Assembly: GCA_037045535.1 (NCBI GenBank)
Contig: JBAOHI010000082.1
Location: forward strand, 496,001-560,000
Direction: 5' to 3'
Origin: Competibacter_A sp037045535
GTDB taxonomy: Bacteria; Pseudomonadota; Gammaproteobacteria; Competibacterales; Competibacteraceae
Length of the DNA stretch: 64,000 nucleotides
The position numbers were made by a program, and so were the translations under genes. A model generated the notes under the pieces. That model was not told the DNA's origin. It was given only the letters and a program-made list of their open reading frames with translations, and did not search any database. This document shows positions 34,505-42,129 of this stretch, in pieces (the first letter of the stretch is position 1; every line of letters starts with the position of its first letter).

Positions 34505-35611
34505 TCAATGGTTAAGCGTGGGTTCTATTTCTTCAATCTTCATTCCTGAATTTAAGCGCTCATTTATTTCGTAGAGACACTTGATTTTTCCGGGAGTTGA
34601 TGAGTGGGTCATAATAAAATAACTTGGAGGTATTAATCTTTGTGATTTGCCATAAAATTCATCTTTCTTATCAGAGACGATAGGAATGCCATTGAGGAGC
34701 AAGTTTAATTCCTTGATCTTTTCGGCACCAATTTTCTGAATAGCTTCGACAAAAGTATCCGCTACTTTTTTGTGGTAAATCTCTGTTCCGTCTGGGAATA
34801 TTACACGAATTTTTACTCGTAACTTTGATTTTGTATGGCGAGTTTTGTGTCCATCATTGGCGTCATTTTTTATAATGTCCTCTTGGTCGGAATCGACTTT
34901 TTCTTTGCCTTGATCATTTGTTATCGTAACTGCGTTTTTTGTGTAAAAGATTGTTTCTAGTTTTTCGTTAATAAAGTCCTTTAGTTGCTTTGCATTAAAT
35001 GCAGTAGTCGGATGGTCGCTTCTTAATTTGTGTTGAATTTGACTTGATAGGGTTTCAATTATTTGATTTCTATCCTGAATCAGCATGTTCCATATTCTTT
35101 CCAACACTTCATCTTTATATATTTCTGAAGATAGTCGTTCAATTTGTTCAGCCTGGTCATAAGAAATACAATTCAGTTTTATTTTGATATCCTCGATTCT
35201 ATCTTTTTCAATATCAGCTCTCCATGCAATTCTCTCGTTCGGATTTGCTTGAAATGTATTGAAAAGCAGCCACTTGATACCGTTCGTTAAAACACCAAAT
35301 TTGATTCCAGGAGTATAGCAATAAGAGGCGATTTGGTTAATAATCTTGCTATCGTTTAGTTCAACGCCCATATTTTTTGCTTCTACAACTAACATTTTCT
35401 TTCCATTCTTCATCAAAATATAATCAGGTATTTTACCATCGTCGCTGGGTGCATTTGGTAGCACAAATTTTGGACTTCTTGTATTCCAGCCAAGCTCATT
35501 GAGTATTGGGTTTATCAAATGATCTCTTACTGCCGTTTCGTTTGAAAGGTAGGTCGAACGATGCTCGGATATGATTTCTTTAACTTCATCTATAACCGAT
35601 TCAATGCTCAT
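34505..35611 (-). CDS. AT-rich stand-alone protein with a type I restriction R-subunit N-terminal (PD-(D/E)XK) domain
   Basis: 368 residues. Residues about 1-160 match the N-terminal nuclease domain of type I restriction R proteins (HSDR_N): SNETAVRDHLINPILNELGW, then the catalytic series PDYILMKNGKKMLVVEAKN (Asp, Glu-x-Lys) and QIASYCYTPGIKFGVLTNG. The helicase part is missing. A helical linker follows (about 165-265), rich in Lys/Asn/Asp. The C-terminal about 100 residues (VKIRVIFPDGTEIYHKK, TFVEAIQKIGAEKIKEL, YFIMTHSSTPGKIKCLYEI) form a module I know only from restriction-like proteins of unknown role. Base use is much richer in A and T than both neighbours, a sign of recent transfer between argD and cobI. 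A nuclease-type defence role is possible. Confidence 0.75.
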   Translation of the reverse strand: MSIESVIDEVKEIISEHRSTYLSNETAVRDHLINPILNELGWNTRSPKFVLPNAPSDDGKIPDYILMKNGKKMLVVEAKNMGVELNDSKIINQIASYCYTPGIKFGVLTNGIKWLLFNTFQANPNERIAWRADIEKDRIEDIKIKLNCISYDQAEQIERLSSEIYKDEVLERIWNMLIQDRNQIIETLSSQIQHKLRSDHPTTAFNAKQLKDFINEKLETIFYTKNAVTITNDQGKEKVDSDQEDIIKNDANDGHKTRHTKSKLRVKIRVIFPDGTEIYHKKVADTFVEAIQKIGAEKIKELNLLLNGIPIVSDKKDEFYGKSQRLIPPSYFIMTHSSTPGKIKCLYEINERLNSGMKIEEIEPTLNH

Positions 35612-35632
35612 TATCTTTGTCCTGAATTTATT

Positions 35633-36337
35633 TTACCTACTCTCTGTCTTGATGATCAAAAACAGCGCAAAATACGGCCCCGGCGTAGTAGGTATTTCCT
35701 CGAAGCGTTTGACAACGCGCTCCGCTGGGCGGCTGGCTTGTTCGATATAAAGAGTATCCTCGGTGCGGCCGGTTTCCCGCAACAGTTCCAGCAGGCGCGG
35801 CCGGTGCCGGCCCGGTTTGAGAATGGCGACGCTATCGCTACTCAGTAAAGCTTGCCGCAGTGCCTCATCGCCAGCCGTGGCGGGAATCACGGTTAGCCGC
35901 TGTTCGCCGGTGATAAGCGGGGTCGCGACGGCAGCTCCGGCGGCGCTGACCGAGTTGATACCGGGAATCACCACGCAGGGAAAACGGTCGCCCAGCCGTT
36001 GCAGCAGGTAGCTGAAGCTGCCGTAAAACAGCGGGTCGCCCTCACACAGAATCGCTACATCACGCCCGGCGCTCAGTTCCTCGGCGATGACCACGGCGGC
36101 TTCGTCATAACCCTTATTGACAGGGCCGCGATCCAGCATACAGGGCATGGTGATCGGGATTTCCCGCTTGTCGATCAACCATTCCGCCGCGATGTCGCGA
36201 GCTTGGGCACTGCCTTGTGGCGTGGCGGGGTAGGCGACGACCGGCACGCTTTGCAGTATCCGCACGGCCTTGAGCGTCAATAATTCTGGGTCGCCAGGAC
36301 CGACTCCGACCCCGTATAAGGTTCCCGTTGCATTCAT
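35633..36337 (-). CDS. cobI: Precorrin-2/cobalt-factor II C20-methyltransferase
   Basis: 234 residues. ATG at 36337 overlaps the stop of the cbiET gene by one base (TGATG), which fixes the start against a long upstream extension. SAM-dependent tetrapyrrole methylase signatures: GTLYGVGVGPGDPELLTLKA, AILCEGDPLFYGSFSYLLQRL and VVIPGINSVSAAGAA. It adds the methyl group at C20. Because a CbiX chelatase starts the operon, the substrate is probably cobalt-factor II (CbiL activity). It is the last gene of cbiX-cbiC-cbiET-cobI. Confidence 0.93.
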   Translation of the reverse strand: MNATGTLYGVGVGPGDPELLTLKAVRILQSVPVVAYPATPQGSAQARDIAAEWLIDKREIPITMPCMLDRGPVNKGYDEAAVVIAEELSAGRDVAILCEGDPLFYGSFSYLLQRLGDRFPCVVIPGINSVSAAGAAVATPLITGEQRLTVIPATAGDEALRQALLSSDSVAILKPGRHRPRLLELLRETGRTEDTLYIEQASRPAERVVKRFEEIPTTPGPYFALFLIIKTESR

Positions 36338-37584
36338 CAGGCGCGTTTCTCCAATTTCATCAATAGCACCGGCAGGTAAGGGCGCATGACTCGCTGTCCG
36401 GCCAACTGTTCGGCACGGGCGATACTCAATTCGGTCCATTCGGCGGGCTGGTCGCCGACGAAAGCGTGTAGCTCTGCCCGGCTGTCCTCGGTTACGGCGC
36501 TGGCGACCAAGCGACCACCGTGTTGCAAGCGCGTCCAAACCGTGTCCAGCATCTCGCGTAGGCTGCCGCTGCTGCCACCGATGAACACGGCATGCGGGTC
36601 GGGCAAATGTGCCAGCGCCTCGGGAGCGCGGCCGGCAACGATATGCAGGTTGGTGACGACGCCAAACCGCTCCCGGTTGAGATCCAAATGCTTCAGCCGT
36701 TCGGGGTGACATTCGACGGCGTGAACCTCGCCGTAAGGGTTCCAGCGTGCCCATTCCACCGACACGCCACCGCAGCCCGCGCCCACATCCCAGCCGACCT
36801 CGCCGGCGCGGGGCGCGAGCAACGAGAGGATGCTCAACCGTACCTCGCGTTTACTCAATAGCCCTTTGCCCGGTTCCGCGCCGGTGCTGAATCGCTCGTC
36901 GGGAATGCCGGGAAATTCCGGCAGGACGCCACCTGGTCCGCGAGTTTCCACGATGACGACGTTCAATGGGGAAAACTCGGTATTGGTGTTTCCCAATGCA
37001 AGCGCTTGAAACGAGCGGAGCCGCTCTTGGTTTGTGCCCAAGTTCTCCGCGACCCAAAGCTCGGATTCGTCGAACCCGGATTCGACCAGCACCCGCGCGA
37101 TGGCGGTCGGCGCGCTGTCGCGGTCGGTGAGCAGGGCGTAGAGGCGGTTGGCTTGTAACGCCGCGCGCAGGCTGGCCAGTGGTCGACCGTGCAGGCTGAC
37201 CCATTGGGCCTGCTGCCACGGTCGGCCCAGCCGGGCAAACGCTGCCTGGATGCTGGACACGTTGGGATGGAACGACAGATGCCGCGGCGACAGGCAGCGG
37301 AGTAAAGTGGTACCGATACCGAAAAACAGCGGGTCACCGGATGCCAGCAGCGCGATGCGCCGCCCGGCATGAGCACGCAATACATCCCACAGGCCGCTCA
37401 TCGGGCTAGGATACGGGCGTTTTTCAGCGGTAATCTCCGGAAAAGCCGCCAGATGGGTACTGGCACCTATCAGGAGTTCCGCTCTATCCAGTGCTGTCAG
37501 TGCCGCTTGTCCAAGCGCGCCGGCATCCATTCCCATGCCGATCACTGCTATCGGCGGACCGGTCCACTCGGCGGATTCTGTCAT
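36337..37584 (-). CDS. cobL: Precorrin-6Y C5,15-methyltransferase (decarboxylating), CbiE-CbiT fusion
   Basis: 415 residues in two parts. The CbiE part (about 1-205) has AVIGMGMDAGALGQAAL, LASGDPLFFGIGTTLL and HPNVSSIQAAFARLGRPWQ. The CbiT part (about 220-415) has the SAM-binding loop GEVGWDVGAGCGGVSVEWAR and VFIGGSSGSLREMLDTVW. The fused protein methylates C5 and C15 and removes the acetate carboxyl. It overlaps both neighbours by single bases, so the operon is translationally coupled. Confidence 0.95.
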   Translation of the reverse strand: MTESAEWTGPPIAVIGMGMDAGALGQAALTALDRAELLIGASTHLAAFPEITAEKRPYPSPMSGLWDVLRAHAGRRIALLASGDPLFFGIGTTLLRCLSPRHLSFHPNVSSIQAAFARLGRPWQQAQWVSLHGRPLASLRAALQANRLYALLTDRDSAPTAIARVLVESGFDESELWVAENLGTNQERLRSFQALALGNTNTEFSPLNVVIVETRGPGGVLPEFPGIPDERFSTGAEPGKGLLSKREVRLSILSLLAPRAGEVGWDVGAGCGGVSVEWARWNPYGEVHAVECHPERLKHLDLNRERFGVVTNLHIVAGRAPEALAHLPDPHAVFIGGSSGSLREMLDTVWTRLQHGGRLVASAVTEDSRAELHAFVGDQPAEWTELSIARAEQLAGQRVMRPYLPVLLMKLEKRA

Positions 37585-38231
37585 CAGAAGCGAATTCCGT
37601 TGACCATGCGGGTCAGGGCGTTAAGGGTCGCAGCGGCCAAGCTGCTCCCGCCCCTCCGGCCCAATAAGGTGATGCAGGGCGTTTGAAATTCGGTCGATGC
37701 AAGGTCCCATAGAGTTTGTTTGGACTCGGCGGCATTGATGAAACCGACAGGCATCCCGATGATCAAAGCCGGACGAGGCGAGCCGTCATTCAGCAAATCC
37801 AGCAGCCGGAACAGAGCGGTCGGGGCATTGCCGATGGCCACAATGTTGCCGGCGAGTCGCGCCGGCCACTCCGCCATCGCCGCCATCGACCGGGTTTCGC
37901 CGGTTTGGCGGGCGCGTTCCGCGACCGTGGGCGAATTGAGGAAGCAATACGCTTGGCCTTGCAAATGCCGTTTGCTGATGCCGTGGCTGACCATTTCGAT
38001 ATCGCACAGCACATCCGCGCCTTTCGCCAGCGCATTGAGACCGGCAGGGATCGCGCCGGGACTGAACCGGAGATCCTGAACGATGCCGGGATCGCCGGAG
38101 GTGTGGATCAGCCGCATCGCGACCTGCTGCTGGTCGGTATCGAACTGGGATAAATCCGCCAGTTGGCGGATCTGGATGAACGACTGGCGTTCGATTTCAT
38201 CAGGATCGCGGAGGTAGTCGAAACGAGGCAT
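37584..38231 (-). CDS. cbiC: Precorrin-8X/cobalt-precorrin-8 methylmutase
   Basis: 215 residues. Signatures are RDPDEIERQSFIQIR at the start, the catalytic His region AMRLIHTSGDPGIVQDLRF, and IVAIGNAPTALFRLL followed by IIGMPVGFINAAESK, and GRRGGSSLAAATLNAL. The enzyme moves the C11 methyl group to C12 to give (cobalt-)hydrogenobyrinate. It overlaps the cbiET gene by one base and follows cbiX by 21 bp. Confidence 0.95.
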   Translation of the reverse strand: MPRFDYLRDPDEIERQSFIQIRQLADLSQFDTDQQQVAMRLIHTSGDPGIVQDLRFSPGAIPAGLNALAKGADVLCDIEMVSHGISKRHLQGQAYCFLNSPTVAERARQTGETRSMAAMAEWPARLAGNIVAIGNAPTALFRLLDLLNDGSPRPALIIGMPVGFINAAESKQTLWDLASTEFQTPCITLLGRRGGSSLAAATLNALTRMVNGIRF

Positions 38232-38252
38232 GGCGGCTCCGGTGCCCAGCGA

Positions 38253-39179
38253 TTAGCCGTGCGGGGTGGAATGATGGTGATGGTGATGGTGGTGATGATC
38301 ATGGTCGTGGCCGTGATCGTGGCCGGTTTGAGGCGCTCCCTGCCAATCCTCACGCCCGACAATGGGGGTTCGGTAGGGGCAGAATTGACAGTTCATGTGA
38401 GCGCCACCGTTTTCAGCTTCGGTCAACCGTTCCAGGAAGGTTTCGATCAGTAGCGGATGGTTGTTCAGATAGGGGGCGATCGCTATCGATGTATCGGGGT
38501 GGCGGGCTTGATGAGTGGCCACTATGGCGTGAACGTGGTCCACCAGGCGTCCGGTGAAAAGCAGATAAGGAAAGACCACGATTCGCTTGTAACCGAGCCG
38601 ATTGTTCCGTTCCAGCGCATCGGCAATCGACGGTGCGGCCACGGCGGTGTAGGCTGTTTCCGCCCAACCGAATCCCATGCCTTCCCACAAGATCCGGGTG
38701 ATTTTGCTGATGTTGGAATTGGCGTCGGGATCGGAGCTACCGCGCCCGATCACCAGAAGCAGGGTATCGTGCCGATCATAATCGGGTCCAAACGTGGACT
38801 CGATGCTTTCGATGCGCTCGTAGGCGATTTGCAACAGATGAGGATGAACACCCAAATCCCGGCCCAGCGCGATGGTCAGGCCCGGATGCTCGGCCTGAAA
38901 GGCGTTGATGATCACCGGGATATCGTTTTTGATATGGCCAGCGGCCATCAGCAGCGCCGGCAGGGCTGTGACGCGGCGGAAACCCTGTTCCCATAGCGTT
39001 TCCAAGGCATCGGGCACACTCGGTTCGGTCAATTCCAAAAAGCCGGCCGAGCAAGTGCGGTCGGGCAAGGCTTCTTGCAGCTGATTGGCGAGCGCGCGGA
39101 ATTCCGCGACACCGGCCGGCAGGCGAGTGCCGTGACCGATGAGCAAGACAGCGGGACGGGACGACGGTGGGTAGGTCAT
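38253..39179 (-). CDS. cbiX: Sirohydrochlorin cobaltochelatase, long form with Fe-S motif and His tail
   Basis: 308 residues, the long two-repeat CbiX. The first repeat starts VLLIGHGTRLPAGVAEFRAL with the catalytic His and a second chelatase-like half begins LLVIGRGSSDPDANSNI. Near the C-terminus MNCQFC matches the M-x-C-x-x-C iron-sulfur motif known from long CbiX, and the protein ends in GHDHGHDHD plus a run of nine or so His, a metal-storing tail. It inserts cobalt into sirohydrochlorin, the committing step of the anaerobic pathway. First gene of the operon with cbiC, cbiET and cobI. Confidence 0.95.
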   Translation of the reverse strand: MTYPPSSRPAVLLIGHGTRLPAGVAEFRALANQLQEALPDRTCSAGFLELTEPSVPDALETLWEQGFRRVTALPALLMAAGHIKNDIPVIINAFQAEHPGLTIALGRDLGVHPHLLQIAYERIESIESTFGPDYDRHDTLLLVIGRGSSDPDANSNISKITRILWEGMGFGWAETAYTAVAAPSIADALERNNRLGYKRIVVFPYLLFTGRLVDHVHAIVATHQARHPDTSIAIAPYLNNHPLLIETFLERLTEAENGGAHMNCQFCPYRTPIVGREDWQGAPQTGHDHGHDHDHHHHHHHHHSTPHG

Positions 39180-39292
39180 TGATAGCGTCAGTGTGAGGGG
39201 TTATTTGGCGATTGTACAAAGCGTGGCGGGAATTGTTGAGCTTTTTGCTCAGTCGATGAATTGCGCCGCGACCGAATGCAAGAGGTAGCGCG

Positions 39293-40942
39293 ATGAATCC
39301 GCGCGAAGGCAATATCCGCAAGCTAGGCCAAGGCGTTTTCGATGCGCTCATCGTCGGGAGCGGCATCAACGGCGCGGTGGCCGCCGCCGCATTATCGGGC
39401 CGGGGGGCGCGCGTGGCGTTGATCGACCGGCACGATTTCGCCAGCTTGACCAGCCAGCAGTCCTCGAATCTGATCTGGGGCGGGATTAAGTATCTGGAGA
39501 GCCACGATTATTCGCTGGTCCGGCGGCTGTGCCTGAGCCGCAACCACCTGATCCAGTACTATCCCTCCCAAGTTCGGCAAGTCCGTTTCATGGTCACCAT
39601 CGACCGGGGCTTTCGCTGGCATCCGCTGTCACTTTGGGCCGGCGCTGGGTTGTACTGGCTATTTGGCAACGGTTTTACCGAAATTCCCCGGCTGCTTTCC
39701 AAGCGGACGATACAGCGGGAAGAGCCGGTCATCCGCATCGACAAGGCCGCTGGTGGCTTCGAATATTCCGATGCCTATCTGCCGGATAACGATGCCCGGT
39801 TTGTATTCCAATTCGTTCGTTCGGCGATGGATCAGGGCTGCGTTGCCGCTAACTATGTCGAATCGCTCGGTGCCCACCGAGTGGGAGATCTCTGGATCAC
39901 CCTGGCACGAGATGCCATCAACCGCGAGACCGTCGAGATTCGCGCCAAGGTGCTGATCAACGCTGCCGGCCCGTTCGTGGACGAGCACAACCGGCTCACG
40001 GGCGAGCAAACCGAACATCGCCATCTGTTTTCCAAGGGCATCCATCTCATCGTACCTCGGATCACGTCCAACCGGCGAATACTGGCTTTCTTCGCTGATG
40101 ATGGCCGCTTATTCTTTGTCATTCCCATGGGAACCCGCGCTTGCATCGGTACCACCGACACTCCGGTCGAGAGTCCCTACGTCGAGGTTACGGAAGACGA
40201 TCGGCGGTTCGTGCTCGAAAATATTAACAAACGGTTGAATCTCCCGCGCCCGTTGACAAGTTCCGACATCATTGCCGAACGCTGCGGAGTCCGCCCGCTA
40301 ATAGCAGCGGCAAAAGCCGATGGCGATATCCGGGACTGGTTGCGGCTGTCCCGCAGACATGAGATCGAAGTGGACCGCGTAAAAGCCCACCTCAGCATTT
40401 TCGGCGGCAAGCTCACTGACTGCCTCAACGTAGGTGACGAGATTTCAGAGATCGTCGCTGGATTGGGCATTGTGTTGCCGCGCCAGGATTCCAGGTGGTA
40501 TGGCGAGCCGCATCGTTCAGTGTGCAAAGACTATTTGCGTCAAGCCGAACGAATGAACCTCGACAGTTACCGCTCATCCGAGGCGGCGGAAAGTCTGACC
40601 GATCGGTTGTGGCGGCGCTATGGCGCCAAGGCGTTCGAGCTGTTGGAGGCGATTCGCCAGGATCCCCGCCAAGCCGAGTCGCTTATCCAGGGTACCGAGT
40701 ACATTCGTTGTGAAATCGAATGGGCCAAGCGTCAGGAAATGATCGTCAAGCTGGAGGATTTCCTGCGTCGGCGTTCCGAGATTGCCCTGGTGATGCGACG
40801 GGAGGACATCCGCAATGCTGCCGGCCTGATGGAAGCCTGCGAGATTTTGTTTGAAGATCGAGCGCGCGAAAGATTCGACGAGTACTTTCGAAGCCAGCCA
40901 GCCATACGATCATCCCAAGTGGAATACTCTGGTTTCGCATGA
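39293..40942 (+). CDS. glpD: Glycerol-3-phosphate dehydrogenase (FAD-dependent)
   Basis: 549 residues. The FAD-binding N-terminus DALIVGSGINGAVAAAALSGRG and the signature SQQSSNLIWGGIKYLESHDYSLVR are typical of GlpD/GlpA. Later regions include LINAAGPFVDE, FFVIPMGTRACIGTTDTPVE, ERCGVRPLI and HLSIFGGKLTDCLNVG. The C-terminal helical part follows. The enzyme oxidises glycerol-3-phosphate to dihydroxyacetone phosphate and feeds electrons to quinone at the membrane. An AGAGGT site precedes the ATG. An aquaporin gene converges on it, together suggesting glycerol handling. Substrate variants within the family are possible, since the sequence is not very close to enteric GlpD. Confidence 0.8.
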   Translation: MNPREGNIRKLGQGVFDALIVGSGINGAVAAAALSGRGARVALIDRHDFASLTSQQSSNLIWGGIKYLESHDYSLVRRLCLSRNHLIQYYPSQVRQVRFMVTIDRGFRWHPLSLWAGAGLYWLFGNGFTEIPRLLSKRTIQREEPVIRIDKAAGGFEYSDAYLPDNDARFVFQFVRSAMDQGCVAANYVESLGAHRVGDLWITLARDAINRETVEIRAKVLINAAGPFVDEHNRLTGEQTEHRHLFSKGIHLIVPRITSNRRILAFFADDGRLFFVIPMGTRACIGTTDTPVESPYVEVTEDDRRFVLENINKRLNLPRPLTSSDIIAERCGVRPLIAAAKADGDIRDWLRLSRRHEIEVDRVKAHLSIFGGKLTDCLNVGDEISEIVAGLGIVLPRQDSRWYGEPHRSVCKDYLRQAERMNLDSYRSSEAAESLTDRLWRRYGAKAFELLEAIRQDPRQAESLIQGTEYIRCEIEWAKRQEMIVKLEDFLRRRSEIALVMRREDIRNAAGLMEACEILFEDRARERFDEYFRSQPAIRSSQVEYSGFA

Positions 40943-40963
40943 TTAGGAAACTGGAACGAAACA

Positions 40964-40983
40964 GGGCGCGTTCCGATGCGCCC
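40964..40983. terminator. Hairpin between convergent glpD and aqpZ
   Basis: GGGCGC at 40964-40969 pairs with GCGCCC at 40978-40983 across an 8-base loop, in the 67-bp gap between two convergent genes. No T-run follows on either side. A modest candidate for a shared terminator. Confidence 0.4.
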
Positions 40984-41009
40984 CGCTGGATGCTGGTTTG
41001 GATAGCGAT

Positions 41010-41726
41010 TTAGTCGTGATTGGGAGCCAACCAGCGATAGAAGAAGCCAGCCAATGCCGCGCCGACGATGGGCGCGACCCAGAATAGCCACAATTGTTGC
41101 AAGGCCCAGCCGCCGACGAAAATCGCCTGGCTAGTGCTGCGCGCCGGATTGACCGAGGTGTTGGTGACCGGAATGCTGATCAAGTGGATCAGGGTCAGGC
41201 ACAGGCCGATGGCAATCGGTGCGAAACCGCTGGGAGCATTCTTGTGCGTCGAACCCAGAATGACGGTCAGGAACATGAAGGTCATGACGATTTCACAAAT
41301 CAGGGCCGCATTCATGCCGTATTTGCCCGGTGAGTGATCGTCGAAACCGTTGGCAGCGAAGCCGCTGGCGACCAGATCAAAGCCGGGCTTGCCGGAAGCG
41401 ATCAGGTAGAGAATGGCCGCGCCGGCGATACCACCGAGTACCTGGGCGATGATGTAGGGAACCAGATCGGAAGCCGGGAAGCGGCCACCCGCCCACAAAC
41501 CAACCGAAACAGCAGGATTCAGGTGGCAGCCAGAAATGTGGCCGATGGCGAAAGCCATGGTCAGTACGGTCAAGCCGAAAGCCAACGCTACACCAACTAG
41601 GGCGATACCGAGGGGATAATTATTAGGACCCAAGAAAACGGCGGCTAACACGGCGCTGCCACAGCCGCCCAGCACCAGCCAGAGCGTGCCGACAAACTCG
41701 GCTGCAAGTCGATTGATCAACGGCAT
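41010..41726 (-). CDS. aqpZ: Aquaporin Z family channel
   Basis: 238 residues, six membrane segments plus the two half-helices with HLNPAVSVG near residue 68 and SVNPARSTS near 190, the twin NPA motifs. LAAEFVGTLWLVLGGCGSAV is the usual first helix. The selectivity-filter region has the conserved Arg after the second NPA and a His in the fifth helix region (LIHLISIPVTN), typical of water-selective AqpZ. An AGGAGGA site precedes the ATG. It faces glpD tail to tail. Confidence 0.93.
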   Translation of the reverse strand: MPLINRLAAEFVGTLWLVLGGCGSAVLAAVFLGPNNYPLGIALVGVALAFGLTVLTMAFAIGHISGCHLNPAVSVGLWAGGRFPASDLVPYIIAQVLGGIAGAAILYLIASGKPGFDLVASGFAANGFDDHSPGKYGMNAALICEIVMTFMFLTVILGSTHKNAPSGFAPIAIGLCLTLIHLISIPVTNTSVNPARSTSQAIFVGGWALQQLWLFWVAPIVGAALAGFFYRWLAPNHD

Positions 41727-42129
41727 GTCGAAATATCCTCCTAAAGTCAGTCAGGATTTTTAAAGTTTGCCAAAGTTTGTCTAGGGATGCGTAACGATAA
41801 CGCTTTCGTTTACTTACTACCTTGCGAAGGCAGTACCTTGTTGGAGTCAAATCCACCAAACGGTCCCCGGACGGCGTGAGAGGATAGCAGGCCACGAGGC
41901 ATAATCCTAAAAATAGTTACAACAATGTATTGGTTGGAATATTTTTATCGCCAGTATTTATGAGTTTTGTATTCAAAATTGGAGTCTTTTTCATTCGGCT
42001 GGATTCGATGAAGGGTGTTTGAAAACCGGGGACGGACGACCTCCGCCCTCTAAAACGCTGGACGGTTTGTCATTGCCTGTGTCAGGGCCGAGGCAGATCC
42101 ATTTCGCCCGCTGCGCGTGGATTCCGCAG
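41727..42129. other. 403-bp gap upstream of aqpZ and downstream of the hybrid kinase
   Basis: The first 100 bp should hold the aqpZ promoter. The middle (about 41905-41995) is clearly richer in A and T. A short stem CCTT/AAGG sits near 41820. I see no gene, no tRNA and no riboswitch. Confidence 0.3.

Noticed and set aside
35633..36754. Longer start for cobI up to 36754
   Set aside because: The extra 139 codons are antisense-free shadow text of the cbiET gene in another frame. The ATG at 36337 overlaps the cbiET stop and begins the methylase motif.
39237..39251. TGAGC/GCTCA hairpin with a T5 loop before glpD as a terminator of cbiX upstream DNA
   Set aside because: It lies between divergent starts, where no terminator is needed, and the stem has only five pairs.
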